A stretch of 42,208 bases of DNA from a virus. This document shows positions 15,723 to 22,639 of this stretch, in pieces; position 1 is the stretch's first letter, and each line of letters starts with the position of its first letter. The notes below the pieces were generated by a model. That model was not told the origin of the DNA. It saw only the letters and a program-made list of their open reading frames with translations, and did not search any database. The stretch covers positions 1 through 42,208 of IMG/VR virus record IMGVR_UViG_3300033552_000021; one strand, written 5' to 3'. Position numbers and translations under genes: made by a program.

Positions 15723-16039
15723 GCCTTAAAATCCCAGCAATTCTTGCCAATGGACTCTGAAAGCTGCTGCCAGTTGTCGTAGCTGTCGCCATCAACAAGC
15801 GCGATACCATTGCCATAAGAGTCTTGAAATACAGTGAATCCGGTGGATGCAGTAACAGCCTCGCAAAGTGCGTCGGTGTCGATTTCGATAGCTGTTGCAT
15901 CATCGCCAAATTGAGCTGAAGCATCGGCGTAATCTTTAAAGCCTGCATCGCTTGCGTATGCGTCGAGGGCTTCGGTTGCCGTACCCGCAACATAGCAACC
16001 CATGTCGCTGTCGTTTACGCTAATTGTGAAAGTTGCCAT
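15719..16039 (-). CDS. Small acidic protein, unknown
   Basis: 106 residues from ATG 16039 with GGAGAT upstream. The sequence is very acidic and rich in Asp, Ala, Ser (GYKD-like acidic turns, AQFGDDATAIEIDTDAL, DGDSYDNWQQL), with no membrane or HTH segment. It is transcribed from P2 (16088-16114) and coupled to the next gene. An acidic DNA-mimic or inhibitor is conceivable but is only an inference from charge. Confidence 0.7.
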   Translation of the reverse strand: MATFTISVNDSDMGCYVAGTATEALDAYASDAGFKDYADASAQFGDDATAIEIDTDALCEAVTASTGFTVFQDSYGNGIALVDGDSYDNWQQLSESIGKNCWDFKA

Positions 16040-16087
16040 TTTGATCTCCACTTAGGTTGGCGTGATTGCTTCCCCTTGAGTGATAGT

Positions 16088-16114
16088 ATATTAGCTAATC
16101 AATCATCAGTGCAA
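16088..16114 (-). promoter_or_regulatory. Promoter candidate P2
   Basis: The minus strand has TTGCAC (16114-16109), then TAATAT (16093-16088) after 15 nt or TATACT (16090-16085) after 18 nt. The segment ATTGATTAGC-TAATATA closely matches ATTAATTAGCA-TAATATA of P1. It lies about 50 nt before the ATG at 16039. Confidence 0.6.
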
Positions 16115-16147
16115 TGATTAAATAATATTTTTTCATAGGACAAACCC

Positions 16148-16528
16148 TTACATTACCCCCGCAGCGCTTAACCTCGTCATCAGTGCGCTCTTAGCCGCCA
16201 TCAGTATTGCAGCGCGTTCCATTGGGTCAGCCGGTAGCCTTGCGCTAGTCCAGACGCTGACACCTGTGTAAAGGTTGCGCGCTTTGATCTGTATAGCTGT
16301 TCGGTGGCTTGGCTCTAGCTCAGAAATGTGAAAATCCAAAGCTTTCATCGTTGAATTGTGCTTTGCGTTATCTAATACTTCGTCGGCGTCCTGCCACTGC
16401 CTGCTGCTTTTAACGTCGGTGAACATGGCGCAGCTACCACTTTGGGATACGTGCCTGAAGTTGCTGGCCCAACAATGCCAATCCGTCAAAAGAGCGTCAA
16501 AAATGTTGTCAATGTCGTTGCGCATCAT
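16148..16528 (-). CDS. Candidate late gene regulator, Q-like by position
   Basis: 126 residues from ATG 16528, with AAAGGG 6-9 nt upstream; the longer frame to 16600 would overlap the previous gene. Motifs: IFDALLTDWHCWASN near the N-terminus, SSRQWQDADEVLDNA, then LEPSHRTAIQIKARNLYTGVSVW and a helix ending in RLSAAGVM. Similar proteins sit at the end of early operons of many proteobacterial prophages, immediately before the late promoter. It is the last gene of the leftward early operon, followed by P2, P1 and a terminated leader, which is the place of lambda Q. Function is inferred from position, not from a recognised Q domain. Confidence 0.6.
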   Translation of the reverse strand: MMRNDIDNIFDALLTDWHCWASNFRHVSQSGSCAMFTDVKSSRQWQDADEVLDNAKHNSTMKALDFHISELEPSHRTAIQIKARNLYTGVSVWTSARLPADPMERAAILMAAKSALMTRLSAAGVM

Positions 16529-16538
16529 GTTTGCCCTT

Positions 16539-16784
16539 TCAGATATCACTACGGCCCCAGCCTTCACGCCTGAATTCATTGCCAGCATCACGGGAGACAA
16601 TGGCTATGCAGTCCATGAATGTGCAAAACTCGTGTTTAAAACGCATGAACTGTTTTTCGGCAACTTCCGTTTTTTTGGCATCCTGTTTGTGTTTTGCATC
16701 ACGCATTTCTTCATGATAAAAACTCATGTAACGCCTCGCAATCAGTGCCTTGTTTGCCAAAGTTAAAACGTCATTCGCTTTCAT
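16539..16784 (-). CDS. Early operon protein, unknown
   Basis: 81 residues with AAGGA before ATG 16784. The sequence is highly charged and helical (KALIARRYMSFYHEEMRDAKHK, KKTEVAEKQFMRFKHEF) and ends 10 nt before the Q-like gene. I recognise no domain. Confidence 0.65.
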   Translation of the reverse strand: MKANDVLTLANKALIARRYMSFYHEEMRDAKHKQDAKKTEVAEKQFMRFKHEFCTFMDCIAIVSRDAGNEFRREGWGRSDI

Positions 16785-16878
16785 GCTTGTCCTTTTTTAA
16801 TAGCTATCTAAGCCCGCAGGCATTGCGCTTATCAACTATCTTTTTCAAGATAACTTTGGATATTTGGGCATCAAGGCG

Positions 16879-17055
16879 CTATATCCATTGATAGCACTTG
16901 CGCGCCATGCAATCGGCCAGAAACTTTGTCCAGATGCGAGCCGTCCTAATGCTTTTGTAGCGCTGGCCGTCATTCGTTAAATCCAGCCCTTTAGCCTGCG
17001 CCTCGAAATCTGCGTTTAGTTGGATGATGGTCATTTGCTGCCTTTGGTTAGTCAT
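16879..17055 (-). CDS. Small early protein, unknown
   Basis: 58 residues from ATG 17055, which overlaps the ninB stop (ATGA) and has GGAG 9 nt upstream. It reads MTNQRQQMTIIQLNADF, then DLTNDGQRYKSIRTARIWT and KFLADCMARKCYQWI. Likely helical; no known family recognised. Coupling to ninB suggests a DNA metabolism context. Confidence 0.65.
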   Translation of the reverse strand: MTNQRQQMTIIQLNADFEAQAKGLDLTNDGQRYKSIRTARIWTKFLADCMARKCYQWI

Positions 17056-17465
17056 GCTGCTGCGCGCTCCATAGGTTGACTTTTGTAAACAGGCTCCACA
17101 CCACTTTGTGCGGCCATAGCCACGAGAAATTCCATCCACTCGCTAAAAACCCGCTTGCCCATTTGGCTAGTGCGTTGTGGCAGCATGATTACCTTGTTGT
17201 CAAATGCAGCCATGCGGGTTTCACCATTCCAGCAGCCGGTTAAAACGTCTTTCCAATCGTCGTCCGTGGCCTTTTGCATGACGCCGTTTATGCAAAGCTG
17301 TTTTTGCGCTGCGAACCCGGCCAGATACGGCCATTGCGCCGCGTTTTGATCCAGCGTGCGGTTAGGCTCGCTGACCACCACAGCAAAGCCTTCAGGCGCG
17401 TCCTTTACGGCTTGCAGGGCGTTTGAGCGGGCTTGGGTGTGCACCAGGATAAATGTGCGCTTCAT
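17052..17465 (-). CDS. ninB: NinB/Orf-type recombination protein
   Basis: 137 residues from ATG 17465. The protein has RTFILVHTQARSNALQAVKDAP, then SEPNRTLDQNAAQWPYLAGFA, the family's strongest stretch, and a later KRVFSEWMEFLVAMAAQSGV. Lambda NinB (Orf) is an ssDNA-binding mediator that helps load the recombination system. It overlaps the stop of the preceding 44-residue gene (ATGA). The nearby ninG gene keeps the lambda nin-region association. Confidence 0.9.
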   Translation of the reverse strand: MKRTFILVHTQARSNALQAVKDAPEGFAVVVSEPNRTLDQNAAQWPYLAGFAAQKQLCINGVMQKATDDDWKDVLTGCWNGETRMAAFDNKVIMLPQRTSQMGKRVFSEWMEFLVAMAAQSGVEPVYKSQPMERAAA

Positions 17466-17596
17466 GCTTTCAACTCCAAAAGCAGCCAATCGTCATAGGC
17501 ATCTTTTGGTTTGTACCCAATACCAGTAACAGTTTTACCCGGCTCACTAAAACGGCAGTACCACAGGCCACGGCGTTTGAAAATATGCGGTTTCAT
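17462..17596 (-). CDS. 44-residue basic protein between ninG and ninB
   Basis: Reads MKPHIFKRRGLWYCRFSE, then PGKTVTGIGYKPKDAYDDW and LLLELKA, from ATG 17596. Both ends overlap neighbours by ATGA, which supports it as real. The pattern (aromatic strand LWYCRF, then a helix with AYDDW) is common in small phage proteins of unknown role. Confidence 0.7.
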   Translation of the reverse strand: MKPHIFKRRGLWYCRFSEPGKTVTGIGYKPKDAYDDWLLLELKA

Positions 17597-18165
17597 GCTG
17601 CTGCTTTCAGTGCTTTTGTTTTTGCGGCGTAGTCGGTCTTAATCGCTTGAAGTTGTGGAATCGTGTATTTTTTTGGTTCGTGGTGGCTTTCTAGCCAAGC
17701 TACAAACTCAGGCCCGATCTTGGCTATCAGATTAAGGCGGTACTTGGCGATATTGCCGCTTAAATGGTTATTACATGGGGCGCATTGCTTGTGTACGTTT
17801 AGCGCCTCAAACCGTAATTCCGGCCTTGCACCTGTGCTTAAAAAATGTCCGGCATGGTATTGCCCTTGATGATGGCGCTGGCACGATATGCACGGCTGGT
17901 CGTCATCGCGTAGGCGTATCCATGCATTGAATGCGGTCTGTGCTTCACGCGCCCACTGTGATTTACTTTTCAGTTTGTCCAGCTTGGCTTTTGTCTCGCG
18001 CTTGTCCTTCACCGCTGCAATCTTTTTAGCTTTGCCGGTGACTGACCGGGCAAACGTCATTGCGCAAAAGTTAGAACATACCTTTGCGGCCATGCGTTGC
18101 GGTGTAAATTTGGTCTTGCACACTGCGCACGTTTTGGGCTTGGGTGGTTTGGCTTGCAGGGTCAT
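17593..18165 (-). CDS. ninG: NinG/Rap-type junction nuclease
   Basis: 190 residues. N-terminal zinc finger CAVCKTKF then VCSNFC, a long lysine-rich helix, the CISCQRHHQGQYHAGHFLSTG segment and CAPCNNHLSGN, all characteristic of NinG. Lambda NinG (Rap) resolves recombination intermediates and D-loops. The start ATG overlaps the stop of the Mom-like gene. Length and motif order look complete. Confidence 0.93.
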   Translation of the reverse strand: MTLQAKPPKPKTCAVCKTKFTPQRMAAKVCSNFCAMTFARSVTGKAKKIAAVKDKRETKAKLDKLKSKSQWAREAQTAFNAWIRLRDDDQPCISCQRHHQGQYHAGHFLSTGARPELRFEALNVHKQCAPCNNHLSGNIAKYRLNLIAKIGPEFVAWLESHHEPKKYTIPQLQAIKTDYAAKTKALKAAA

Positions 18166-18842
18166 GCTATTGGCCCTAAAAACAAAAGTGATTGCGTAGG
18201 TATGACACCCCCTGCGTCATAACGTATTGAATCGCCTTTTGGGTATGCTTCTAAACCATACTTAAGATCAGCAAAAAGCCTTTTTTTATCGCTTTTACTG
18301 CCGCTGAAAAAAACATACCTGTGTTTTCTTGATCTGTTTTTTAGCTTAAATTTATCGCCAAATTTTTCTCGCATAAATTCAACACGGTTTTTTTGACCTC
18401 GTGACATATCCGCTATCGTTGCGCCATGCAAATGCTCTAAACCTTCAACCGTCCAATCCGTACGCTTTGCGCTTAACCCTGTATAGACAAAATTTGCAGC
18501 CTGATAAACATAACCAACATGACCAACGCCAATATCAGCATAAGAAACAACAATCGAAGGTTTCGGAAGTAATCGCAAAGACCTGCCAATCAAAAAGCTT
18601 GCAAAGTTTTCACCGCTTTCACAGCACAAACGGTTTAATTCCAAAACCAAACCTTCGTTCTTTTTTCCACAAATGCCAGACCGAAGCGGAGAGCTTGACG
18701 GAACTCCATAAGTACAAATTCCTACTAACCGATCATTAACATACAAGCCAAAAGCATGAGATATTGGGCAAAGCCTTTTTGCATAATGTTTTTTCAATAG
18801 CCACGGCTCGCATTCGCTATGCAATATCGGGAGAACTCTCAC
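18162..18842 (-). CDS. mom: Mom-like DNA adenine modification protein
   Basis: 226 residues, close to the 231 of phage Mu Mom. The family run is visible: HYAKRLCPISHAFGLYVND, RLVGICTYGVPSSSPL, VLELNRLCCESGENFASFL, then RSLRLLPKPSIVVSYADI and GHVGYVYQAANFVYTGLS. Mu Mom is a GNAT-fold protein that converts adenine to N6-carbamoylmethyladenine and protects phage DNA from many restriction enzymes. Whether this relative makes the same base is unknown. Its gene is in the early operon with replication and recombination genes, 4 nt after a zinc-finger gene. I see no adjacent com-type translational activator. Confidence 0.82.
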   Translation of the reverse strand: MRVLPILHSECEPWLLKKHYAKRLCPISHAFGLYVNDRLVGICTYGVPSSSPLRSGICGKKNEGLVLELNRLCCESGENFASFLIGRSLRLLPKPSIVVSYADIGVGHVGYVYQAANFVYTGLSAKRTDWTVEGLEHLHGATIADMSRGQKNRVEFMREKFGDKFKLKNRSRKHRYVFFSGSKSDKKRLFADLKYGLEAYPKGDSIRYDAGGVIPTQSLLFLGPIA

Positions 18843-18846
18843 ACCT

Positions 18847-19050
18847 TCACCCCCGCGCTTTCACAGCCGCCAATATCGCTTCCCTCGACAAAGAACCCTT
18901 GCGCCGGGTCAGGGCGTAGATGTGGCCCTCCTGCATCGCTTTGGATGGTCTGGCTGATATAACCAAGCTTGCAGCGCATTGCAGGCAGTGCATGTGATAG
19001 CCGCCGTGCAAAGGCTTCGTCTGTCTTGTCGTGCAGTTGTTGCAAGTCAT
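18847..19050 (-). CDS. Small zinc-finger protein
   Basis: 67 residues. MTCNNCTTRQ has a CxxC pair, HMHCLQCAASLVISARPSK a second, so one zinc site is likely. The C-terminal SREAILAAVKARG helix is typical of small CxxC proteins in betaproteobacterial prophages. Another frame over the same bases (18839-19057) lacks such motifs and is rejected. The gene lies immediately before mom, in the place where Mu has com (also a small zinc protein), but I see no wider similarity. Confidence 0.7.
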   Translation of the reverse strand: MTCNNCTTRQTKPLHGGYHMHCLQCAASLVISARPSKAMQEGHIYALTRRKGSLSREAILAAVKARG

Positions 19051-19053
19051 TGC

Positions 19054-19191
19054 TCATACGCCCACCATTGGCGACAACAGCGAAGTAATATCGCCACAGA
19101 CGACCAGCGCCAAATTTATCTCAGCCCTTGTCGGCGTCTTATCGCCAGCACGGACGCGGTTTAGGATTTCGTGGGCTTGGGTTTCGGTCAT
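19054..19191 (-). CDS. 45-residue early protein, unknown
   Basis: Starts at ATG 19191, overlapping the previous stop (ATGA). Reads MTETQAHEILNRVRAG, then DKTPTRAEINLALVVCG and DITSLLSPMVGV. It is short and helical, a common small phage protein with no assigned function. Confidence 0.65.
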   Translation of the reverse strand: MTETQAHEILNRVRAGDKTPTRAEINLALVVCGDITSLLSPMVGV

Positions 19192-19937
19192 ACTGAAACC
19201 TCGTATTCTTTTTGAGCCATCTCGCAAAAAATGCCACATTGAATCTCTGGCTCTGTTTGGTAGTCGCCTATGCCTTGTGGCAGTTCGTCGAGGAATATCC
19301 GCTGCTCACCCACGCGGGTCATGCGTGCGCCTATTTCACGCGACACCTGTGCCATGCGGTCAAACTCAGCCGGAAAATCGTCGCGGATTTTGTTCCAATA
19401 GCCTGCGCCAGTAGCTTTGCAGCAGCCGATACAGTTGTTGTGCTGGTAGCCCAAGCTGTACATCACAGGAAGTTCAATTCCTGCGTTGCTTACCATTGCC
19501 AAGCAATCCGAATGCTCCAATCCGCGCTCCATAAGTGGCGACACAGCGTCTATGTTGTTTGCGTCAAGAAAACCGTCCCAGCGGCCTTGCTCTTCTGCGC
19601 AATAACCGAAAACATGCTTATCGTCTGGTTTTTGGAAATCAAGCCGTACCTGCTTTTTAAGCAACATCGTGCAAGGCGCGCCCGCAATACCGCTGATATA
19701 TTTACGCTTCTCGAATACCTCGTAAATGCTGCCGTTGTACTTTTCGCTGATTAGGTTCGTTATCGGCATACCAAACCACTTTTCGCAATCAGCGGCAAAC
19801 CGGTCGTTGTCGGGATGTTCCTCTTTGACAATGCAACGAGCGATAACAATCTCACGCCCCGCATATTGGGTAATGGCTAACTTTGTGGCGACGGCACTGG
19901 CGGCACCACATGAAAACCAACAAACAACACGGCTCAT
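19188..19937 (-). CDS. PAPS-reductase-like N-type ATP pyrophosphatase family protein
   Basis: 249 residues from ATG 19937 (MSRVVCWFSCGAASAVATK), which overlaps the preceding stop. The SCGAASAV run is the modified PP-loop seen in phage members of the PAPS reductase/DndC superfamily. Further features are IVKEEHPDNDRFAADCEKWFG, GAPCTMLLKK, and CIGCCKATGAGYWNKI with a cysteine cluster, then PAEFDRMAQ. The enzyme probably activates a substrate with ATP; the substrate is unknown. Such proteins are often found in phages, and DndC works in DNA phosphorothioation. Its place three genes before the Mom-like gene makes a DNA modification role attractive, as inference. Confidence 0.8.
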   Translation of the reverse strand: MSRVVCWFSCGAASAVATKLAITQYAGREIVIARCIVKEEHPDNDRFAADCEKWFGMPITNLISEKYNGSIYEVFEKRKYISGIAGAPCTMLLKKQVRLDFQKPDDKHVFGYCAEEQGRWDGFLDANNIDAVSPLMERGLEHSDCLAMVSNAGIELPVMYSLGYQHNNCIGCCKATGAGYWNKIRDDFPAEFDRMAQVSREIGARMTRVGEQRIFLDELPQGIGDYQTEPEIQCGIFCEMAQKEYEVSV

Positions 19938-20401
19938 GCTGCTGCCTTTGGAGTTAGCGAAAACGGTGCAACGGCTGACCGTGCCAGCTTCAGCGAATAG
20001 GGAAGAATCTTGTCGCCAGATGCATGGCGGGCGATGATTCTGTGCGCCCAATCCTTACTGCCGTTCGGAACTGTCGTCTTCAGGTTTTGCAGCTTTTGAG
20101 TAAATCCCGCAACAATGTCGGCGTCTAAACGCTGGGTTGGCGGTAGTGGTTCACCTGCCTCTGCGGGCATTTTCCAGGCGATAGCGCGAAACTCCAGCAC
20201 TGTCGGCGGCTTGTCTGTAGGCAGGTTTTGCAAGGCAAAGCCTATGCGCTTGGGTGCGCGGTCAAGCCCGTCAAGCTCATGCGCCCAATCAGCCTTAACT
20301 GCGTCGAGGTCCAAGTCCTGCCAGCGGCGCAGAAACTGCTGACCGTAGATCAGCGTCAGCTTCGTGAAAATCGGCTCAACCCAGCTTGAGGGCAGTGACA
20401 T
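19934..20401 (-). CDS. Replication protein P-like helicase loader
   Basis: 155 residues. It begins MSLPSSWVEPIFTKLTLIYG, then QFLRRWQDLDLDAVKADWAHEL, and has DRAPKRIGFALQNLPTDKPPTVLEFRA, a stretch typical of lambda P/replisome organiser partners in proteobacterial phages (FALENLP, PPTVLEFR). Such proteins load the host DnaB helicase at the phage origin. The gene overlaps the O-like gene by 26 nt. Confidence 0.8.
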   Translation of the reverse strand: MSLPSSWVEPIFTKLTLIYGQQFLRRWQDLDLDAVKADWAHELDGLDRAPKRIGFALQNLPTDKPPTVLEFRAIAWKMPAEAGEPLPPTQRLDADIVAGFTQKLQNLKTTVPNGSKDWAHRIIARHASGDKILPYSLKLARSAVAPFSLTPKAAA

Positions 20402-21173
20402 TGCTAGCTCCTAATTCGGTGAAAAACGTGTTTGGATTTACTGCGCCTAACGCTATTCGGGGCACGGCTTTTTGTGTTTCGGCCCGCTGCTGTTCGCGCC
20501 ATGCGGGTAGGGTTGAAGCAGCCTTTGCGAATTTGCGGGCATTGCCGCACCAGGTTCGCCATGCAGCCTGCCAATCAGCCATCAAGCTCCCTTTGCTGGT
20601 GTGGTGATTGAAAAACGCTGCAAGCTCGACTGAAACATTCAACCCAACCGCATCGGCAAGTCCGGCCTCGTTCGGGAAAAAGTCTTCCGGGATTGAGGTT
20701 CTCGGCTTACCTTTTTTTGGTGCAGCGAAAGCTGCGGGCTTTTCATGAATCAATAAATCAGGAATCAGAGAATCAGGAATCAGGAATCCGGAATCAGGGG
20801 GATTTCCACGCAAGTCAGACCGTGAGTTCACCGGTACTTCACCGTTAACTATCGGTTGTGGCAACGTAGATGCACGTTCTGTATGGTGTGGTGCTTGATG
20901 CTTATCCCAGTTATTAACCACGATGCAAGCCACCTCGCCCACCGTGTAACGACTGATAAACCCCGCCTTAGCTAGGTCTGCAAGCATCGGAGCCACATCA
21001 ATAGAGTCAGCGGGAAACAATTCCATCTTTATTTTTTTGGGTCTGTCTTCCAGACGGCCAGCTTTGTCCGCTAAGGTCCAAAGCCCGATAAAGAGAAGTC
21101 TTGTTTCAAAGCTAAGCTCTACCAACTGGTCGTTGGTGAAAAACCCAGGCTTGATATTGCGTGCGCGTGCCAT
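20376..21173 (-). CDS. Replication initiator, O-like
   Basis: 265 residues from ATG 21173 (MARARNIKPGFFTND), preferred over an upstream TTG-type start at 21221 that would run into the HNH gene. The N-terminal domain (LVELSFETRLLFIGLWTLADKAGRLEDRPKKIKMELFP) is a winged-helix DNA-binding domain found in phage replication initiators. A repetitive low-complexity linker (DSGFLIPDSLIPDLLI) follows, and the C-terminal half (WQAAWRTWCGNARKFA) resembles DnaT-like regions. The DNA of the linker holds iteron-like repeats, as in lambda O. Confidence 0.82.
   Translation of the reverse strand: MARARNIKPGFFTNDQLVELSFETRLLFIGLWTLADKAGRLEDRPKKIKMELFPADSIDVAPMLADLAKAGFISRYTVGEVACIVVNNWDKHQAPHHTERASTLPQPIVNGEVPVNSRSDLRGNPPDSGFLIPDSLIPDLLIHEKPAAFAAPKKGKPRTSIPEDFFPNEAGLADAVGLNVSVELAAFFNHHTSKGSLMADWQAAWRTWCGNARKFAKAASTLPAWREQQRAETQKAVPRIALGAVNPNTFFTELGASNVTALKLG
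20747..20797. repeat. Iteron-like GAATCAG repeats, candidate replication origin
   Basis: GAATCAG (or GAATCA) occurs at 20747, 20762, 20770, 20777 and 20791, with a GAATCC variant at 20784, spacing mostly 7-8 bp. The block lies inside the initiator gene, as the lambda ori iterons do, and codes for the PDSLIPD linker. Confidence 0.6.
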
Positions 21174-21175
21174 TG

Positions 21176-21727
21176 TTAGTTGCCCTCTTGCTTCCGCAGC
21201 TTGTTCCAACAAACGCCACAAAAGTATTTGAAGCAGCGGTGAATTCCACCCTTTGCGGCAGAGGCAATTTCCATTGCATCAAGCACCTCGTGGAAACCTA
21301 GTTTTTCCACAAACATCTTTGTGCTTTGAAATTGGTCTTTGCTGCATCCAACAGTTCTATCTACACCGCAGGCATCCAGCACATCCCACGCTTGACGCTC
21401 CAGACGGTCGCGTTTAGCCTCAAGTACATCGTGGTAGCCCTGCACTTGAGACTCACGCTCGGCCACTTCAGCCGCTTTTGCAGATAGGCTTTGAGGGATG
21501 ACGGTTAGGCTTGTTGCTGCTTTGCCGCGATTGCAGTTGAAGCACGCGGTTACGAGGTTGTCTATGTCATTACTGCCACCATTGGCTACAGGGTCAATGT
21601 GATCGACTTCCAAAACGATAGAAGGTGGATGGCCTCCGCAGTACTGGCAAGTGAATGCATCACGCTTAAAAACATCAAACCTGAGTTTTTTGGACATAGG
21701 CTTGCGCACTGGCTTTAAGTCGGTCAT
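21176..21727 (-). CDS. HNH endonuclease of the early operon
   Basis: 183 residues from ATG 21727 (MTDLKPVRKPMSKKLRF), overlapping the previous stop. The HNH core is complete: FKRDAFTCQYCGGHPPSIVLEVDHIDPVANGG then NLVTACFNCNRGKAAT. The C-terminal 100 residues (a helix with EAKRDRLERQAWD, then CFKYFCGVCWNKLRKQ) form an extra domain often fused to HNH in phage replication modules. It lies 2 nt before the O-like gene, so a role in replication or recombination is more likely than homing. Confidence 0.85.
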   Translation of the reverse strand: MTDLKPVRKPMSKKLRFDVFKRDAFTCQYCGGHPPSIVLEVDHIDPVANGGSNDIDNLVTACFNCNRGKAATSLTVIPQSLSAKAAEVAERESQVQGYHDVLEAKRDRLERQAWDVLDACGVDRTVGCSKDQFQSTKMFVEKLGFHEVLDAMEIASAAKGGIHRCFKYFCGVCWNKLRKQEGN

Positions 21728-21996
21728 GCAGCCGCCCAAACAGCACAACCACCCCGGCGCAATGCGGTTTTTATCAACCCACATTCGCTAATTCGACGGC
21801 TGGTTTCATGCCATTCGATTCCGGTACGCTCAGCAACCTCACGCGCTGTAAGCCCTGTGCAAGCCGCTTTAACGACTGCAATGATGGCCTGACGCTCAGC
21901 GTCAGCTTTACGGCTTACAGCGGCCTTTGCAGCGGCATGGCTGGTGTCGCAATCAGTCGTGCGGCTACGGGTGTCTGTGAATGTGAGTGTTGTCAT
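21724..21996 (-). CDS. Winged-helix DNA-binding protein
   Basis: 90 residues. DTSHAAAKAAVSRKADAERQAI is followed by a helix-turn-helix (CTGLTAREVAERTGIEWHETSRRISEC) and GLIKTALRRGGC. Proteins of this build occur beside phage replication genes. It overlaps its neighbours by ATGA on both sides. Confidence 0.75.
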   Translation of the reverse strand: MTTLTFTDTRSRTTDCDTSHAAAKAAVSRKADAERQAIIAVVKAACTGLTAREVAERTGIEWHETSRRISECGLIKTALRRGGCAVWAAA

Positions 21997-22187
21997 GCTG
22001 GCGTCCCATAGCTGACCACGACTGCGTTAGCGCCATCACGCGAAGAGCCCATGCTGTTGCCCGTGTAAGTGCCCTGCATTGCGCTATTAACGTATGTTTT
22101 TGGCTGTACTAGGCTGGCGTCTTTTGTAGCTGCGTAAAGCTTTTGGGCTTGCGATTCTTTGCGCTGTAGGATGTGGCTTAAGGTCAT
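21993..22187 (-). CDS. Small early protein, unknown
   Basis: 64 residues (MTLSHILQRKESQAQKLYAAT at the start), Ser/Gly/Asn-rich in its second half (GNSMGSSRDGANAVVV). No motif recognised. Kept because it overlaps both neighbours by ATGA in an operon with no gaps. Confidence 0.6.
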   Translation of the reverse strand: MTLSHILQRKESQAQKLYAATKDASLVQPKTYVNSAMQGTYTGNSMGSSRDGANAVVVSYGTPA

Positions 22188-22639
22188 GCTGCTTGCTTGT
22201 CTTCAACAATGTCTGTAACTCTGTTTGCATTCCATGCGTCCAATGCGTCTGCATGTCGCATCCGGGCGTTGGCAGCTTTTCGCAGCGTGTCAACATTCCA
22301 CTGCGCTTCAGATGTGGACAAGTGATCTCGCAGCTTGTAAACGGGGTCGCAGCCACGCTCACGCGGGGTTGGGTAACGGTCTTGCAATTGACCGGAAAAC
22401 ATATCTCCTTGATGAGCGTCGTTGGCATCGCCAGACTCTTCAAAACGACCAGACAAGGCTTTGCGCGCCATGTGCTTGATATGCTCAAGGCTTGTGTATT
22501 GGACGTGCGGCTCCATGCTTTGACTTGTAAAGCCACGTTGCACGGCCAGTGCTACGGACGTAGGGGATAACGCAATGGCAGAACCTAAGTTCTCAATTTC
22601 GAGGTTGATTGCGTTGGTGATGTCGTTATGCAAGCTCAT
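22184..22639 (-). CDS. Early operon protein, unknown
   Basis: 151 residues from ATG 22639, chosen because AAGGAGG lies at the right distance. The frame runs 165 nt further upstream but only through the preceding gene. Contents: MSLHNDITNAINLEIENLGSA, a Gln/Asp-rich middle (GDMFSGQLQDRYPTPRE), YKLRDHLSTSEAQWNV and NARMRHADALDAWNANRV. No family recognised. Confidence 0.65.
   Translation of the reverse strand: MSLHNDITNAINLEIENLGSAIALSPTSVALAVQRGFTSQSMEPHVQYTSLEHIKHMARKALSGRFEESGDANDAHQGDMFSGQLQDRYPTPRERGCDPVYKLRDHLSTSEAQWNVDTLRKAANARMRHADALDAWNANRVTDIVEDKQAA

Noticed and set aside
15562-15993. A 143-residue minus-strand frame
   Set aside because: It overlaps two better genes (15546-15722 and 15719-16039) that have a ribosome binding site, GTGA coupling and protein-like composition; this frame has neither.
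16835-16860. Hairpin TATCTT/AAGATA in the gap 16785-16878 as a terminator
   Set aside because: The stem is AT-rich, no U tract follows on the minus strand, and the Q-like gene downstream must be transcribed through it.
18839-19057. A 72-residue frame over the zinc-finger gene
   Set aside because: The alternative frame 18847-19050 has CxxC pairs and the family-like C-terminal helix, while this one has no recognisable features.
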